Translations under genes and position numbers: made by a program | Origin: Halocaridina rubra | Taxonomy: Eukaryota; Arthropoda; Malacostraca; Decapoda; Atyidae | Assembly: GCA_037179515.1 (NCBI GenBank) | Contig: JAXCGZ010017015.1 | Location: forward strand, 1-64,000 | Length of the DNA: 64,000 nucleotides | Direction: 5' to 3' | Shown here: positions 10,934 through 21,012 of the stretch, piece after piece | Position numbering within the stretch: the stretch's first letter is position 1 | How the letters are laid out: every line of letters begins with the position of its first letter | Notes under the pieces: generated by a model | Seen by the model: the letters and a program-made list of their open reading frames with translations, nothing else | The model's database searches: none | What the model was told of the DNA's origin: nothing

Positions 10934-12349
10934 GTGAGTAATTGCATTATTAACTCCAGACTGCAACCAAGTCAACGGGCACAGCTGAACAAGCTATTAG
11001 AGGACAATGAGAACGTTTTCAACGACCTGCCAGGCATTACCACTACCCTTGAGCATCATGTCAGATTGACTGACCCAGAGCCATTTCGGCATTCCTATGG
11101 TCTTCCCCACCAGCTGTCCTTACAGCTGAAGGAAGATCTTGACACTTGGGCCCACCTCGGAATAGATGAAAAGAGCATTTCGCCTTGGTGTTCGCCGTTA
11201 CTGGCAGTGCGTAAGCGAGATGGCAGTCACAGGTTCTGCCTTGACTGTCGTAAGCTTAACTCCCGTACCATCTTTGATGGAGAGCCCATTGCTGACGCCG
11301 AGCATATTTTCTCATTGCTTTCCCAAGCCCGTTACCTGTCCAAGTTGGATCTGGCCAGTGGATTTTGGCAAGTCCCGTTGAGCGAGACTACCAAGCCTCT
11401 TACAGCCTTTTCCACAATATATGGTCTATACCAGTTCAGGGTCATGCCTTTTGGTATGGTAAATGCCCCTGGCTGCTTCAGCAGACTCATGAGGATAGTA
11501 CTACAGGATCTCGACAATGTTTCATGCTTCATAGACGACATCCTGGTGCATTCTCAGGATTGGTCATCGCACCTCGAGACTCTCCGTAGAGTTCTCACTC
11601 GTCTGAACCAGCATGGACTTCATTTAAAGCCTTCCAAATGTGAGATTGGTTTCACACAATTGCAGTATCTTGGCCACGTGGTTGGAGAAGGAGTTATGTC
11701 TCCTTTACATGACAGGGTACAAGCTATTAAGGATATGGAGAAACCTGCTACTGTCACTCAACTGAGATCATTCCTGGGTAGTGTCGGCTACTACCAACGG
11801 TTCATTCCACACATTAATACTATCGCTGCCCCTTTGCAGCAAATGACCTCCTCAAAGCTAGGTAAAACCTCCCCTGTCCAATGGACAGATAAAGTGGAGA
11901 GAGCATTTTTCAAGCTCCGAGAAGCATTGGCGGGTGAGCCAGTATTACAACTGGTAAACCCTGATTTTCCATTTATCTTGCAGACCGATGCCTCAGACGA
12001 AGGCCTGGGTGCTGTGCTCTTGCAAGCCCGATCAGACAACTCAGCAGAAGTAGCTCCAGTGCGATATGCAAGCCGCAGGCTTCGCCCTGCAGAGCAAAAT
12101 TATTCCACTGTGGAGAAGGAAGCTCTAGCTGCATATTGGGCCATAAAGAAATTTGAAGTCCATCTGTATGGCCAATATTTTACACTGAGAACCGACTACC
12201 GAGCTCTCCTATATTTACAGATTGCAGACAACCTAAATCCTCGCCTCCTGAAAAGGTGGGCACTTTACCTGAATGTTTTCAAATTCACTGCCCAACATGT
12301 TCATGGCAAGGACAATGACCTTGCTGATCTACTAAGTCGACAGTCGTAA
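10934..12349 (+). pseudogene. pol: Gmr-1 pol, second half: reverse transcriptase and RNase H
   Basis: 471 codons in a different frame from the integrase. The shift is explained by one base missing near 10877 relative to Gmr-2 (GACATAGCTT against GACATAAGCTT). The RT shows DGSHRFCLDCRKLN, KLDLASGFWQVPL, FRVMPFGMVNAP and the active site CFIDDILVHS (about residue 198). The connection has LRSFLGSVGYYQRFIP. RNase H follows with LQTDASDEGLG, YSTVEKEALA and a C-terminal HVHGKDNDLADLLSR. It is complete within itself, but not in frame with the upstream part. Confidence 0.88.
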
Positions 12350-13038
12350 CCCTCAAATGAGGAAGCTGGTGCTGTTAGCCTAAACTTGACTAGTCAGTAA
12401 AGATTACTTCTCTAATGTGTTGTTTATTTTTTATGTTTATCTTTTATGTCTTTAATACTGTACTGTACTTGTTTATTTTAGCGTACAAACGTTATTCCTA
12501 ATAGAAGACGAAAAAGATGGAGAATAATGCTTTGATCGTAGCTTTATATTTCCCTCTGTGGGACTTTGAAAGCCAGAACATGGCGGAAATATTTTAGTTT
12601 AGTGTTGAATAGCTGAAACTATTTTAAATCCAGTCGCCAATGTTAATGACGACGTGGTTCAAATTTTTCATTTGCGTATACTGTATTTTTTTTTTGTATA
12701 TTATATTATTGCCTTCTTGCATGTGAAGCATTCATAAACTTTAATATTGATATTCACTGATATCCATTGTGATTTAATTTTCTTGAAATTTGAATATGAT
12801 CACATTTCTTTTATGTTTTGCATGTCATTTAATGTTTTGTTTATAAGACTTGTTCAATTTTCCTAATAGTATGATATGTTCCAGTGGTGGATCCCATTCT
12901 TATTGTTCATTTGTTCTTTTCCATGAGAAGGATATCTCATCCCCCATAATAACACTGAAGTCACCGTAACTTCCTCTGTTCTTTTTTCGCCTTCTGTAGT
13001 AGAATTTTGCTAAATCAATATTCTCTAGAAAGGGCCTT
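12350..13038 (+). other. Gmr-1 3' untranslated region, no env; polypurine tract at its end
   Basis: 690 bp without an open frame of note, so the element has no envelope gene. AGAAAGGG at 13027-13034, four bases before the LTR, is the best polypurine tract. Gmr-2 carries the same CTAGAAAGGGCCTT at its LTR edge. Confidence 0.7.
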
Positions 13039-13981
13039 TGTGACAGAGTGTTTCGCTCACAGTCACCAGAGGCTGTTAGATGCCTTATTAATTAATTTAG
13101 TAACTTAACTGTCATTTTTCTAACTAAAAAAAATAATTCCCACTTCTTGACCTTTGCAGATTATGATTATTTGCAATTTATATTTTAGCTTATAGCTAAC
13201 TTTAAAGATACCTTATTTACTCTTCTTGTACGTGTAGAAGTATAGTCCCGATATAAAGGCTGCTCCTATTTTCCATCTGCTACGAGCCAAGAACATTCTG
13301 GAGATTGTTTACCAGTAACCTAACTTTTCATTATTATTCTCGTTTTATTTTATTTGCTTCCACTTGTTGCACCTAAAAATACTGTCTCTCCCTTGCATCT
13401 CTGCTATAATTGCCTGCCAGGGACCACCACTAAAATAGTCCTTAAATGATATCAGAGCCAGTTACTGCTCTAGAAATGCATCCTACAGATGAACTCACCA
13501 GGAGGGACAATGAGACGCTCTCTTTTGGTGCAAAACTTCCAAGAGGCAACATCTCGCCTGAGCAGTCTAAGTTTATTTCAAACCTTATTTACGTGGCATC
13601 TTCACAGGAATTCATCTGGCACAACAAGTGTTCTGTATTCTACTCTGCCTGTGTGACAGAGGTAATCATCGAGTTGAGGTCAGAGTCTTGGCATACTTCC
13701 GTGATGCCGGGAAACAAAATCGTGCTCACCACCTCCGGGATTCGAGGCAGCTTTTCATAAAATTTAATTTGAAAATTCAATTCTTTTAATGTAATTGCAT
13801 TTCCAAAATTAAAAGAAAGTTGAATTCTGAGTTTCATTTAACTGACTAATGGTAATAGAGATAGGGTGTTCAAGTACAAATATCTGTCCTGTCTGTTTGT
13901 GAGCTCTTAACCGAGCTCGATACTTTGAGTCCCCTTAGTAAAACAGAATCTTAACAACACTCAACCATCCTAACCCCAACA
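13039..13981 (+). repeat. Gmr-1 3' LTR (short form, 943 bp)
   Basis: It starts TGTGACAG and ends CCAACA, followed by the target duplication GTTTA. Intronless form, with the junction at 13628/13629. It holds a second intact copy of the 104-codon frame at 13446-13760. Confidence 0.92.
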
Positions 13982-16900
13982 GTTTACTCCTAGATCTCTC
14001 TCATTTTCTGTCTCTTGAAGTTGTACTCCAGCCACCGAGTAGTCAAGTTTGGGCCTTCATACACTTGTACTCATTCTCATTACCTTACATTTTGAAGTAT
14101 TGCATTTCATTAGCCACTTTTTGACCACTCATGCAGACTATTTATATCTTCCTGAAGTTCTCTACCATTGTTCTCGTTTCCTACTTTCTTCACAATCTTT
14201 GCATCATCTGCAAACATATTCATGAATGAATTTACAGACTCTGGTAGGTCCTTTACATATACAAGGAACAAAAGTAGCCCTAAAACTGAACCCTGTGGAA
14301 CTCCACTACTAACACTTCTCCATCCAGCCCTCTCTTTCCTGTAAGAGTCGGCTTACCTCATCATAAAATTCTCATAAGTTTGTTACTAATGATCTACCTT
14401 CTCTGAAGCCATGTTGCCTCACTGACAAAAGGTTGAAGGATTCCAAGTGAAGAGAGATGTTTCCTTAGTAGTTTCTCCATAACTTTGCAAACTATGCTGG
14501 TCAAGGAAGCTGGTCTATAGCTCAGAGCTGTAGCCCTCCTTCCCTTTTTGAAGATAGGTATCACGTGTACTTGTGTCCAGCATCTTGGAACCTCCCCTAA
14601 CTCCAGTGTCTTTTTATATATGATCCTTAGTGCCACTGATATTGAGTTTGCGCATTTTTAAAGTACATGAGGGGATATGTCATCAGGACCTTTAGCTTTA
14701 TGAACATCTAACTCCATCAGCGCTTTGCATACCTATGTGGCTGTAAGGTTGATGTTCTCTAATACCGGCCCTTGAGCTTCTATCTTTGCAATTTGAGGGG
14801 GTGGGGTATTTTCTACTGTAAATACTGACTGAAACTCCTTGTTCAATCCTTTGCAGAACTCTTCATCTGTCTCAGTGATGCTTCCATCCGCTCTCTTTAG
14901 CCTTAAAACCTGTTCTTTTAACTTCAGTTTTCCTCTGATAAAGCTGTGGTAGAGCTTGGGATTTTCTTTAGCCTTTCTGGTGATGTCCCTCTCATAGTCT
15001 CTCTCTGCATATCCTCCTTTACTTAGGTAGTCATTTCTTGCTCTTTTGGAGGTTTGCCAGGCATTTATGTTTTTTCTCCTCCTATGCCTTCTCCAGTATT
15101 TGTCTCGCCATTCCTTAGCTCTTTTACACTCATTATCGAACCCTTTCTCTCTGGCATGAATTACACCTACCTTGGTGACAGGTATGCAGCAATCTACTAT
15201 CTTCCCATAATTCTCACAAAAGATGTCATACATTTCTTGTACAGATTTATTGTAAAATAACGTTCTCCAGTCAATAACTGCAAAAAGCTCATTCATTTTG
15301 ATGTAATCTCCTTTCGGATAGTTCCTACTCATGTGCAGAATATTGTCAATGATATACTCCATCAACAACACACAGTGTTCACTCTTTCCAACTGGCGGTT
15401 CATGCTCATTTTTTTCAATATCAAACACATTATCTGTGAATACTAGATCAAGTAGTGATGGCTCATCCTCACCCCTGGCCCTCGTTGGTTCCATTACATG
15501 TTGGTGTAGGAAATTCCCTTGTATGCAATCTAGGAATCTTGCCCCGAATGAGTCCTCACCACTGTGTGGGTCAAGATTTACTTAATCTATCTCTTTATGA
15601 TTAAAATCTCCCATAATCAAAATCCTACATTTTCTCTCCTGTGCCATGTTAACAACTGAGTTTATGACTGCAATAGTACCTATATGACTTTCCTCATAAA
15701 CTTCTAGCCTATTCTGGTTCCTTGGTGGGTTATATACAACAGTTATTATAATGCTCTCTGACCCAGTATTTATGTGAGCAACAAGAAATTCCTTGAACTC
15801 ACTTCCTATAGCCAAATTTATTTCTTCAAATTGAATCCTTTCACTTATGAGCAATGCTATCCCTCCACCACTCCTCTAAGATCTTTCAACCCTTAATATT
15901 CTGAAGCCCTTTGGAAAAACTGTGACACTGTTTATGCCCTCACTCAACTTAGTCTCTATAATTGCTACTATATCTGCCTTACTGTTGTGAATCCTATCTT
16001 TTAATTCTACTGCCTTACCAGCTAATCCATCAGCATTTGTGTATAACAATCTTAATGAGGCCCCATCCCCTGATCTTCTGTCATTATCTTCTTTATCTCA
16101 CCTTTGTCTGGAAGAACTCTGAAATGAAAATTTTTCTTCTCTTCTTCATTTCTTTCCTCATTTAACCTTCTTGCCTCTTGCAACAAGTTTTTGATCTTTC
16201 CCATCTCTTCCTGTGTTCTGTATCGTCTAATGAACACTTCTTTGAATTCTTGAAGGTCTTTTAGACTTTTTTTCTCAACAATATTTCCCTGCATGTTTCC
16301 CCTCTCCCAAAGGTTATTTTTGTTGGTCTCGGCTTTACTTCCCTCAAATATTTGCCTAGTTGGTGAATGTTTACAATATCCTCAGGACCACAAACTACTC
16401 CAAGCTTTCTTATGAGGTCTACAACCCTAGCTTTATTTTCTTCAAGTCTCCCCTGCCATGTTGGCTCCTGGGATTAAGTTATGCCTGAGATTACCACTGT
16501 CTTCTCTTTATTAAGTGCCTGTTTAATCAGTGGATTTGCCCTTTCCATCACAACGTCTTTCATTTTTTTATTACTGTCTCTTTATAGTCAACTGTTTGTA
16601 TGTTTTCCAGTGCCACCACCTTTACAGCCTCTTTCACTGCCACATTCCCCTTTAGTGCATCACCAAAGTAAGTTTTCATGGCATCATGTTCCATATTCAG
16701 CTCCTGGAACTCTTTTCTAAACTGTTCAATGTTTTCCTTAATCTGGACATTCCAAGCTGCAATCTCGTCTCTTTCAGAAGAGAGCAGTGAACTAACATCT
16801 AATTCATTTAGGCTGTCATTCAACTGTTTGTTTTTATCTTCTTGTTTAGAAATTCTGGTTTCTAGTTCACTCTTTTCCCCTTCCAGCTTCTTTATTCATT

Positions 16901-17677
16901 TTTCTAGTTCCTCTCTCTCCTGCCCTTGTGCTTTATTTGCTTCCTCCAAAAATCTTATTTCCTCTCTGAGCATTTCATTTTCTTTCATTTCTCTATCCAT
17001 ATTCCGAATTTTATCATCAAGGCTTATAGCCATTGCCTCTAAATCCTTGATTTTCTGTTTTAGTCTCCTAATAGCTACTCTTCCTCCCGACCCATGGGTG
17101 GGAGAGATTTGGGACAGAGATGGCCTCATTATATGTTTTCCCTTTCACAGAATACAGAAAGAAGAAGAGAAAGAGAAAAAAAAAGAGAAAAAATCTATTA
17201 TTTAAGCTTCACACAGAATTATTATAACTTCATATAAGTGCTATTTAGTAACTCAATTTATCTCTTTTCTGGTGAAACACATCCTAACTTAAAAATTTGA
17301 CTTTGGTAATATGATGGAATAAAAGAAAAAAATGCAAACAAAACAAAAGTCAATTGAAGGAAAATTTGAATTTGTATTTGCAGAGAAACCCACCTGCTTC
17401 TGCTATTTATTCTTCTTAACTGATAAACTCACTTCTAACCAAGGTATGTCATCACAAGATCAGACTTTATATTTAACTCAATATATATACAAAATAAAAA
17501 AAATAATAAAAGAGAAAGCAAAAAAAAAAAATGAAGAAAAATAAGACAGCTGTGCTACTTGGCAACTTAACTCAGTACTGTTGACAGGCGTATTATTGGC
17601 ATGTATTTAATTATTCAATTATTTCCTGTATCAAACTAACTATCAGATTAATGTAAATGGGAAGTATACTGATTTTA
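13982..17677 (-). mobile_element. CR1-1 LINE, 5' part (5' UTR, ORF1, most of ORF2)
   Basis: Continues the LINE cut by Gmr-1. With the 3' part it makes about 4.3 kb, and it appears to reach the true 5' end, because it and CR1-4 stop being similar at the same base (17677 and 30124, near ATACTGATTTTA). ORF2 parts: 14394-14636 (IPIFKKGRRA, RT), 14733-15494 (linker, KRADGSITETDEE), 15582-15854 (endonuclease). About 200 bp of RT is missing near 14317. It lies inside the GT-AG segment of LTR-1. Confidence 0.85.
16062..17129 (-). pseudogene. CR1-1 ORF1, coiled-coil nucleic-acid-binding protein, broken
   Basis: Frames 16896-17129 (KIKDLEAMAISLDDKIRNMD, strongly heptad), 16560-16823 and 16052-16294 together read as one ORF1. 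The order is: N-terminal coiled coil, middle ...LIRKLGVVCGPEDIVNIHQL (RRM-like region of transposase-22-type ORF1 proteins), and a C-terminal domain with RYRTQEEMGKIKNLLQEARR and NEERNEEEKKNFHFRVL. Such ORF1 proteins coat LINE RNA. Stops and shifts at about 16895 and 16560-16300 break it. ORF1 ends GPH-stop where the ORF2 frame (YTNADGLAGKA) is already open, so the two frames overlap. Confidence 0.7.
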
Positions 17678-19283
17678 ATGTGGGTAACCATAATAAATGT
17701 TTGCAATGCCGTAGGGCAAAATTACTTATTAATTATTTGTATTTTATATGGTAAAACACTTTATTTATAATAAAGAAAGAATCTACAATATAAATTTATA
17801 TTCATTCAATTTTGGTTAGGAAAAAAATTATTTACAGTGCAAAAAGGGCAAAACCACTTTTGAAGTATTTGCAACTTATAACTCAAAACACTTTACTCCC
17901 AATGCATGAAAAATCAGCAAGATAAATACAGTAAGTATTCATTAAAATGTGGTTAACAAGAAAAATTGGCAATGCCAACAGAGCAAAATTGCTTATTAAT
18001 TATTTGCAGTTAATAGCGTAAAACAATTTTAGTTAAATTATTAATTATTTGCAATTTATAATGGAAAAAACACGTTATGTACGAGTATTTATGTAAAACA
18101 CTTTAGCTACGATGATAGAATGCGGTAAAATGAAATTAGAATTCGTTAGGAGAATGGATAGATTTGTATGTGGTAATTTGCAATTTTCTGAGGATGAGAT
18201 TTTACTTTGGCACCTTCAATGAAAGAAATATCTTATCAATGTATATCGGCAGTATTGTCCAGGTCAAGGGATTAATTTGGCAAATGAGATTCCGGTTAGG
18301 TAATCTGCAAAAGTTCATTTTGTATGGAATTGAACTGAGAAAAATTTCTTAGGATTTGACCAGTAACAGCTTTAACCAATTTCTCGAATTCCCAATTTGC
18401 TTGACCAACGAGATTTACCATGCACTATCTCTCACCTTGTTTGTGCCAGATGAATTCCTGTGAAGACGCCACGTAAAAAAGTGTGAATTAAGCTTGACTC
18501 CTGAGGTGAGATCTTGCCTCTGGGATGTTTGGCAGCCACTTGAGAGCCATCAAGCGTCCCTCTTGGAGACATTATCATTTGACCCCCTGTAGGATATATA
18601 TTCATGGCAGTAACTGGTCATATAATATTCGAGGGCTACTGTAGTGGTGGTCCCTGGCAGGCAGTTATGGCAGAGATGAAAGGGAGATACGGTATTTTAG
18701 GTGCAACAAGCAGAAGCAAATAAAAAAAAAACGAGAAATATTATGGGCAAAATAGGTTACTGGTGAACAAACTCTAGAGCGTTCTTTGTATTGCAGGAGA
18801 CGGAATTTTAACTATTCAAATAATATAGAAGCTACTGAAATGTTTCTAGACAGGCTAATGACATATTAGCTGTGTCAAATGTATAACAAAATTATCAACA
18901 ATAGCAATTTTTATAATATAATAAAATTTATCTGCAAAATCTATTTTATCATAAGAGAACTGTGTAAACAACGTATTTACAAGATACATAATAATTACAT
19001 CATTACTACCTCATCACTACACGAGAGAAAAATAGAGAAAAAAGAGATAGGAGGGAGATTTTTATATTGGGATCGTGCTTTCTACATGTACAAGAATTTT
19101 AAACAAGATATATATAAAATTACCTATAAGCTGAAATATAAATTGCAAATAATCATATTCTGCAAAATGCAAGGAGTGAGAATTATTATAGTAAGAAAAG
19201 GAACGACAGTTAAAAATTACTAAATTAACTAATGAGCCATCTACTACAGCCTCTGATGACTTTGAGCGAAACACTCTGTCACA

Positions 19284-21012
19284 GTATTGAAACAAGTAAC
19301 GCACCACCAGAATATAAAAATATACAAAAACTCGTCCATTACACGCTGACAAGTTTACTGCTGCCAAAAAAGAATTTAATGCTCTTCTAAAGTCTGGTAT
19401 CATTCGTCCATCAAAATCTTCCTGGTCCTCCCGCCACATTTAGTGTCAAAGAAAAATCTAGGAGTGGCGTCTGGTTGGTGATTACTAAGTTTTGAATTGT
19501 ATGACCCGACCAGATAGATACCCACTTCTTCATATTCCAAGCCATTCTTCAAAACTTCATGGAAAAGAGGTGTTTACAAAACTGGAACTGTTGAAAGCTT
19601 ATCACCCAATCCCCGTGCATCCAGATGACATCCAAAAAACTGCAATGACTACCCCATTTGGACTATGTGAATATTCTTATATGCCTTTTTGGGCTTAGAA
19701 ACGCCTCTGCAACATTCCAGAGATATATGAACTCCCTATTTGGAGACTGTAATATTGTGTATCTTGATAACATTCCTATATATTCTAGTGATTTGGAAGA
19801 AGATGTAAAACACTTGGAAATTATTTTCAAGATTTTCAGTGACATTAGTTTACGTATCAATCTGGATAAGTGTGTTTTTGGTGCTGCCTCAGATTTCCTT
19901 GGATCTACAGTGTCTCAAAGTATTGCCCCTCCAAACTGTAAAATATTAGCCATCTTAGACTTTCCATTATCCCCAGTTTCTAAGGGCTTAAGAAGGTTTC
20001 TGAGCATGGTTGGTTTTTATGGAGGTCTAATTCCTCAATTTGATGATATAGTATTCCCCATGACAAAACTTATCAAATAATTTCCGAATGTTAAGCAGTT
20101 ACTGTTGTTAGAAGAAGCTGCAAAGTCCTTCAATGCCATCAAAGAGGCTTTACAAAATGTATCGGCTTTAAATCATCATGTCCCTGTTACAGATTCCTTG
20201 CAACTAGTGACTGACTGTTCTGCTGTGGCTGCAGGAGCCACAAAACTTATCAAATAATTTCCAAATGTTAAGCAGTCACTGTGGTTTGAAGAAGCTACAA
20301 AGTCCTTCAATGTCATCAAAGAGGCTTTACAAAATGTGTCAGCTTTAAGTCATCATGCCCTTGTTACAGATTCCTTGCAACTGGTGACTGATTGTTCTGC
20401 TGTGGCTGCAGGAGCTGCCCTCCATCAAATGGTGGATGGTTCACCTATGCCTATTGCATTTTACTCCAAGAAGCTACCTGAATCTCAACGGAAGTACTCT
20501 GCATTTGAACAAGAGTTGTTGGCTGCATATTCAGCTGTCTTGCATTTCAAAGATATAATTAAAGGATGTCAGGACACATTATTTAAGCATTAGTTTCTGC
20601 TTTTCATAGCAGAAACCCAGCTAAGACAGATACGCAAGAAAGACGTCGTTCCTGCTTATAGGAGTATGTTACCAACATTGGGCATATCTGTGGTGGTGAT
20701 AACATTGTTGCTGACTGCCTCTCAAAACCAGCTAAGGTCATCTCTATTTCACTTACTGATTTACCTGCAATAGCCAGTGACCAAGAATGCGACAAAGAAA
20801 TAAAATCTTTCCAGAATAGACTCAGGGATTTTCCACTAGCTGACAATCAGAGTATTAATTGTGATGTCTTCAGAGGTCCCTGGACCTTTTGTGCCACATC
20901 CACTCAAAAAAGATATCTTGAACTCTTTTCCATCCATCTCCCATCCTGGTGGTAAAGGTTCCCTCCATCTTATCAAGTCCAAATACTTTTGGCCTTGGAT
21001 GGACAGAGATGT
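19284..21012 (+). pseudogene. pol: Gypsy-A RT, RNase H and integrase start
   Basis: Continues Gypsy-A after LTR-1. Mixed frames give AAKKEFNALLKSGIIRPS, then IPVHPDD-QKTAMTTPFGL (19610-19665), MPFWA/FGLRNASATFQR and, in frame 19658-20080, the active site YLDNIPIYSS, where the second catalytic aspartate of YxDD is asparagine. The connection reads LRRFLSMVGFYGGLIPQF. RNase H at 20336-20593 has LVTDCSAVAAGAALHQ and KYSAFEQELLAAYSAV. The remainder has the CGGDNIVADCLSK end and an integrase N-terminus (HP-G.. FWPWMDRDV) cut at 21012 by the CR1 array. Domain order RT-RH-IN is canonical, unlike the Gmr elements. RT motifs resemble CsRn1-type gypsy. Confidence 0.78.
20063..20416 (+). repeat. 177-bp in-frame tandem duplication in Gypsy-A RNase H
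   Basis: ACAAAACTTATCAAATAATT begins both units, at 20063 and 20240. Both copies contain the RNase H start LVTDCSAVAAGA. The period of 177 bp is exactly 59 codons. The units differ at scattered bases, so the duplication is not recent. Confidence 0.85.

Larger units (their letters stand above)
5365..13981 (+). mobile_element. Gmr-1: complete Gmr1-like Ty3/gypsy LTR retrotransposon
   Basis: The element is 8.6 kb, with LTRs at 5365-6299 and 13039-13981, a 5-bp target duplication GTTTA (5360-5364 and 13982-13986), a tRNA-Lys-like primer site at 6304, and a purine tract before the 3' LTR. The coding order is gag, protease, integrase, RT, RNase H. Integrase before RT is the hallmark of the Gmr1 group of Ty3/gypsy elements (described from Atlantic cod). 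No env frame lies between RNase H and the 3' LTR. Coding is interrupted by stops at 7668, 8427 and 8733, a stop at 10782 and a one-base loss near 10877, so this copy is not autonomous. It is inserted into CR1-1. Its LTRs are the short, intronless form. Confidence 0.92.
4146..19283 (-). repeat. LTR-1: solo long-form Gmr1-family LTR, interrupted
   Basis: The visible pieces are 4146-4725 and 17678-19283, minus orientation. On the minus strand it starts TGTGACAGAGTG (ending at 19283) and ends at 4146. It aligns along its length to the 2.2-kb LTRs of Gmr-2. It sits in Gypsy-A between protease and RT; the 5-bp flanks GCCTT (4141-4145) and GTATT (19284-19288) are a decayed target duplication, and removing one copy rejoins Gypsy-A. 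No internal region or second LTR is present, so it is a solo LTR. Its GT-AG segment spans 4479-18435 and is itself split by CR1-1 and Gmr-1. A single TATA box is seen near 19060. Confidence 0.8.

Noticed and set aside
8799..12349. Integrase-before-RT order as an assembly or rearrangement artefact
   Set aside because: Two separately inserted copies on opposite strands show the same order, and the protein ends join without foreign sequence.
5365..13981. Gmr-1 as an endogenous retrovirus, because of its tRNA-Lys-type primer site
   Set aside because: No env-like frame exists between RNase H and the 3' LTR in either copy, and the gene order is that of Gmr1-type retrotransposons.
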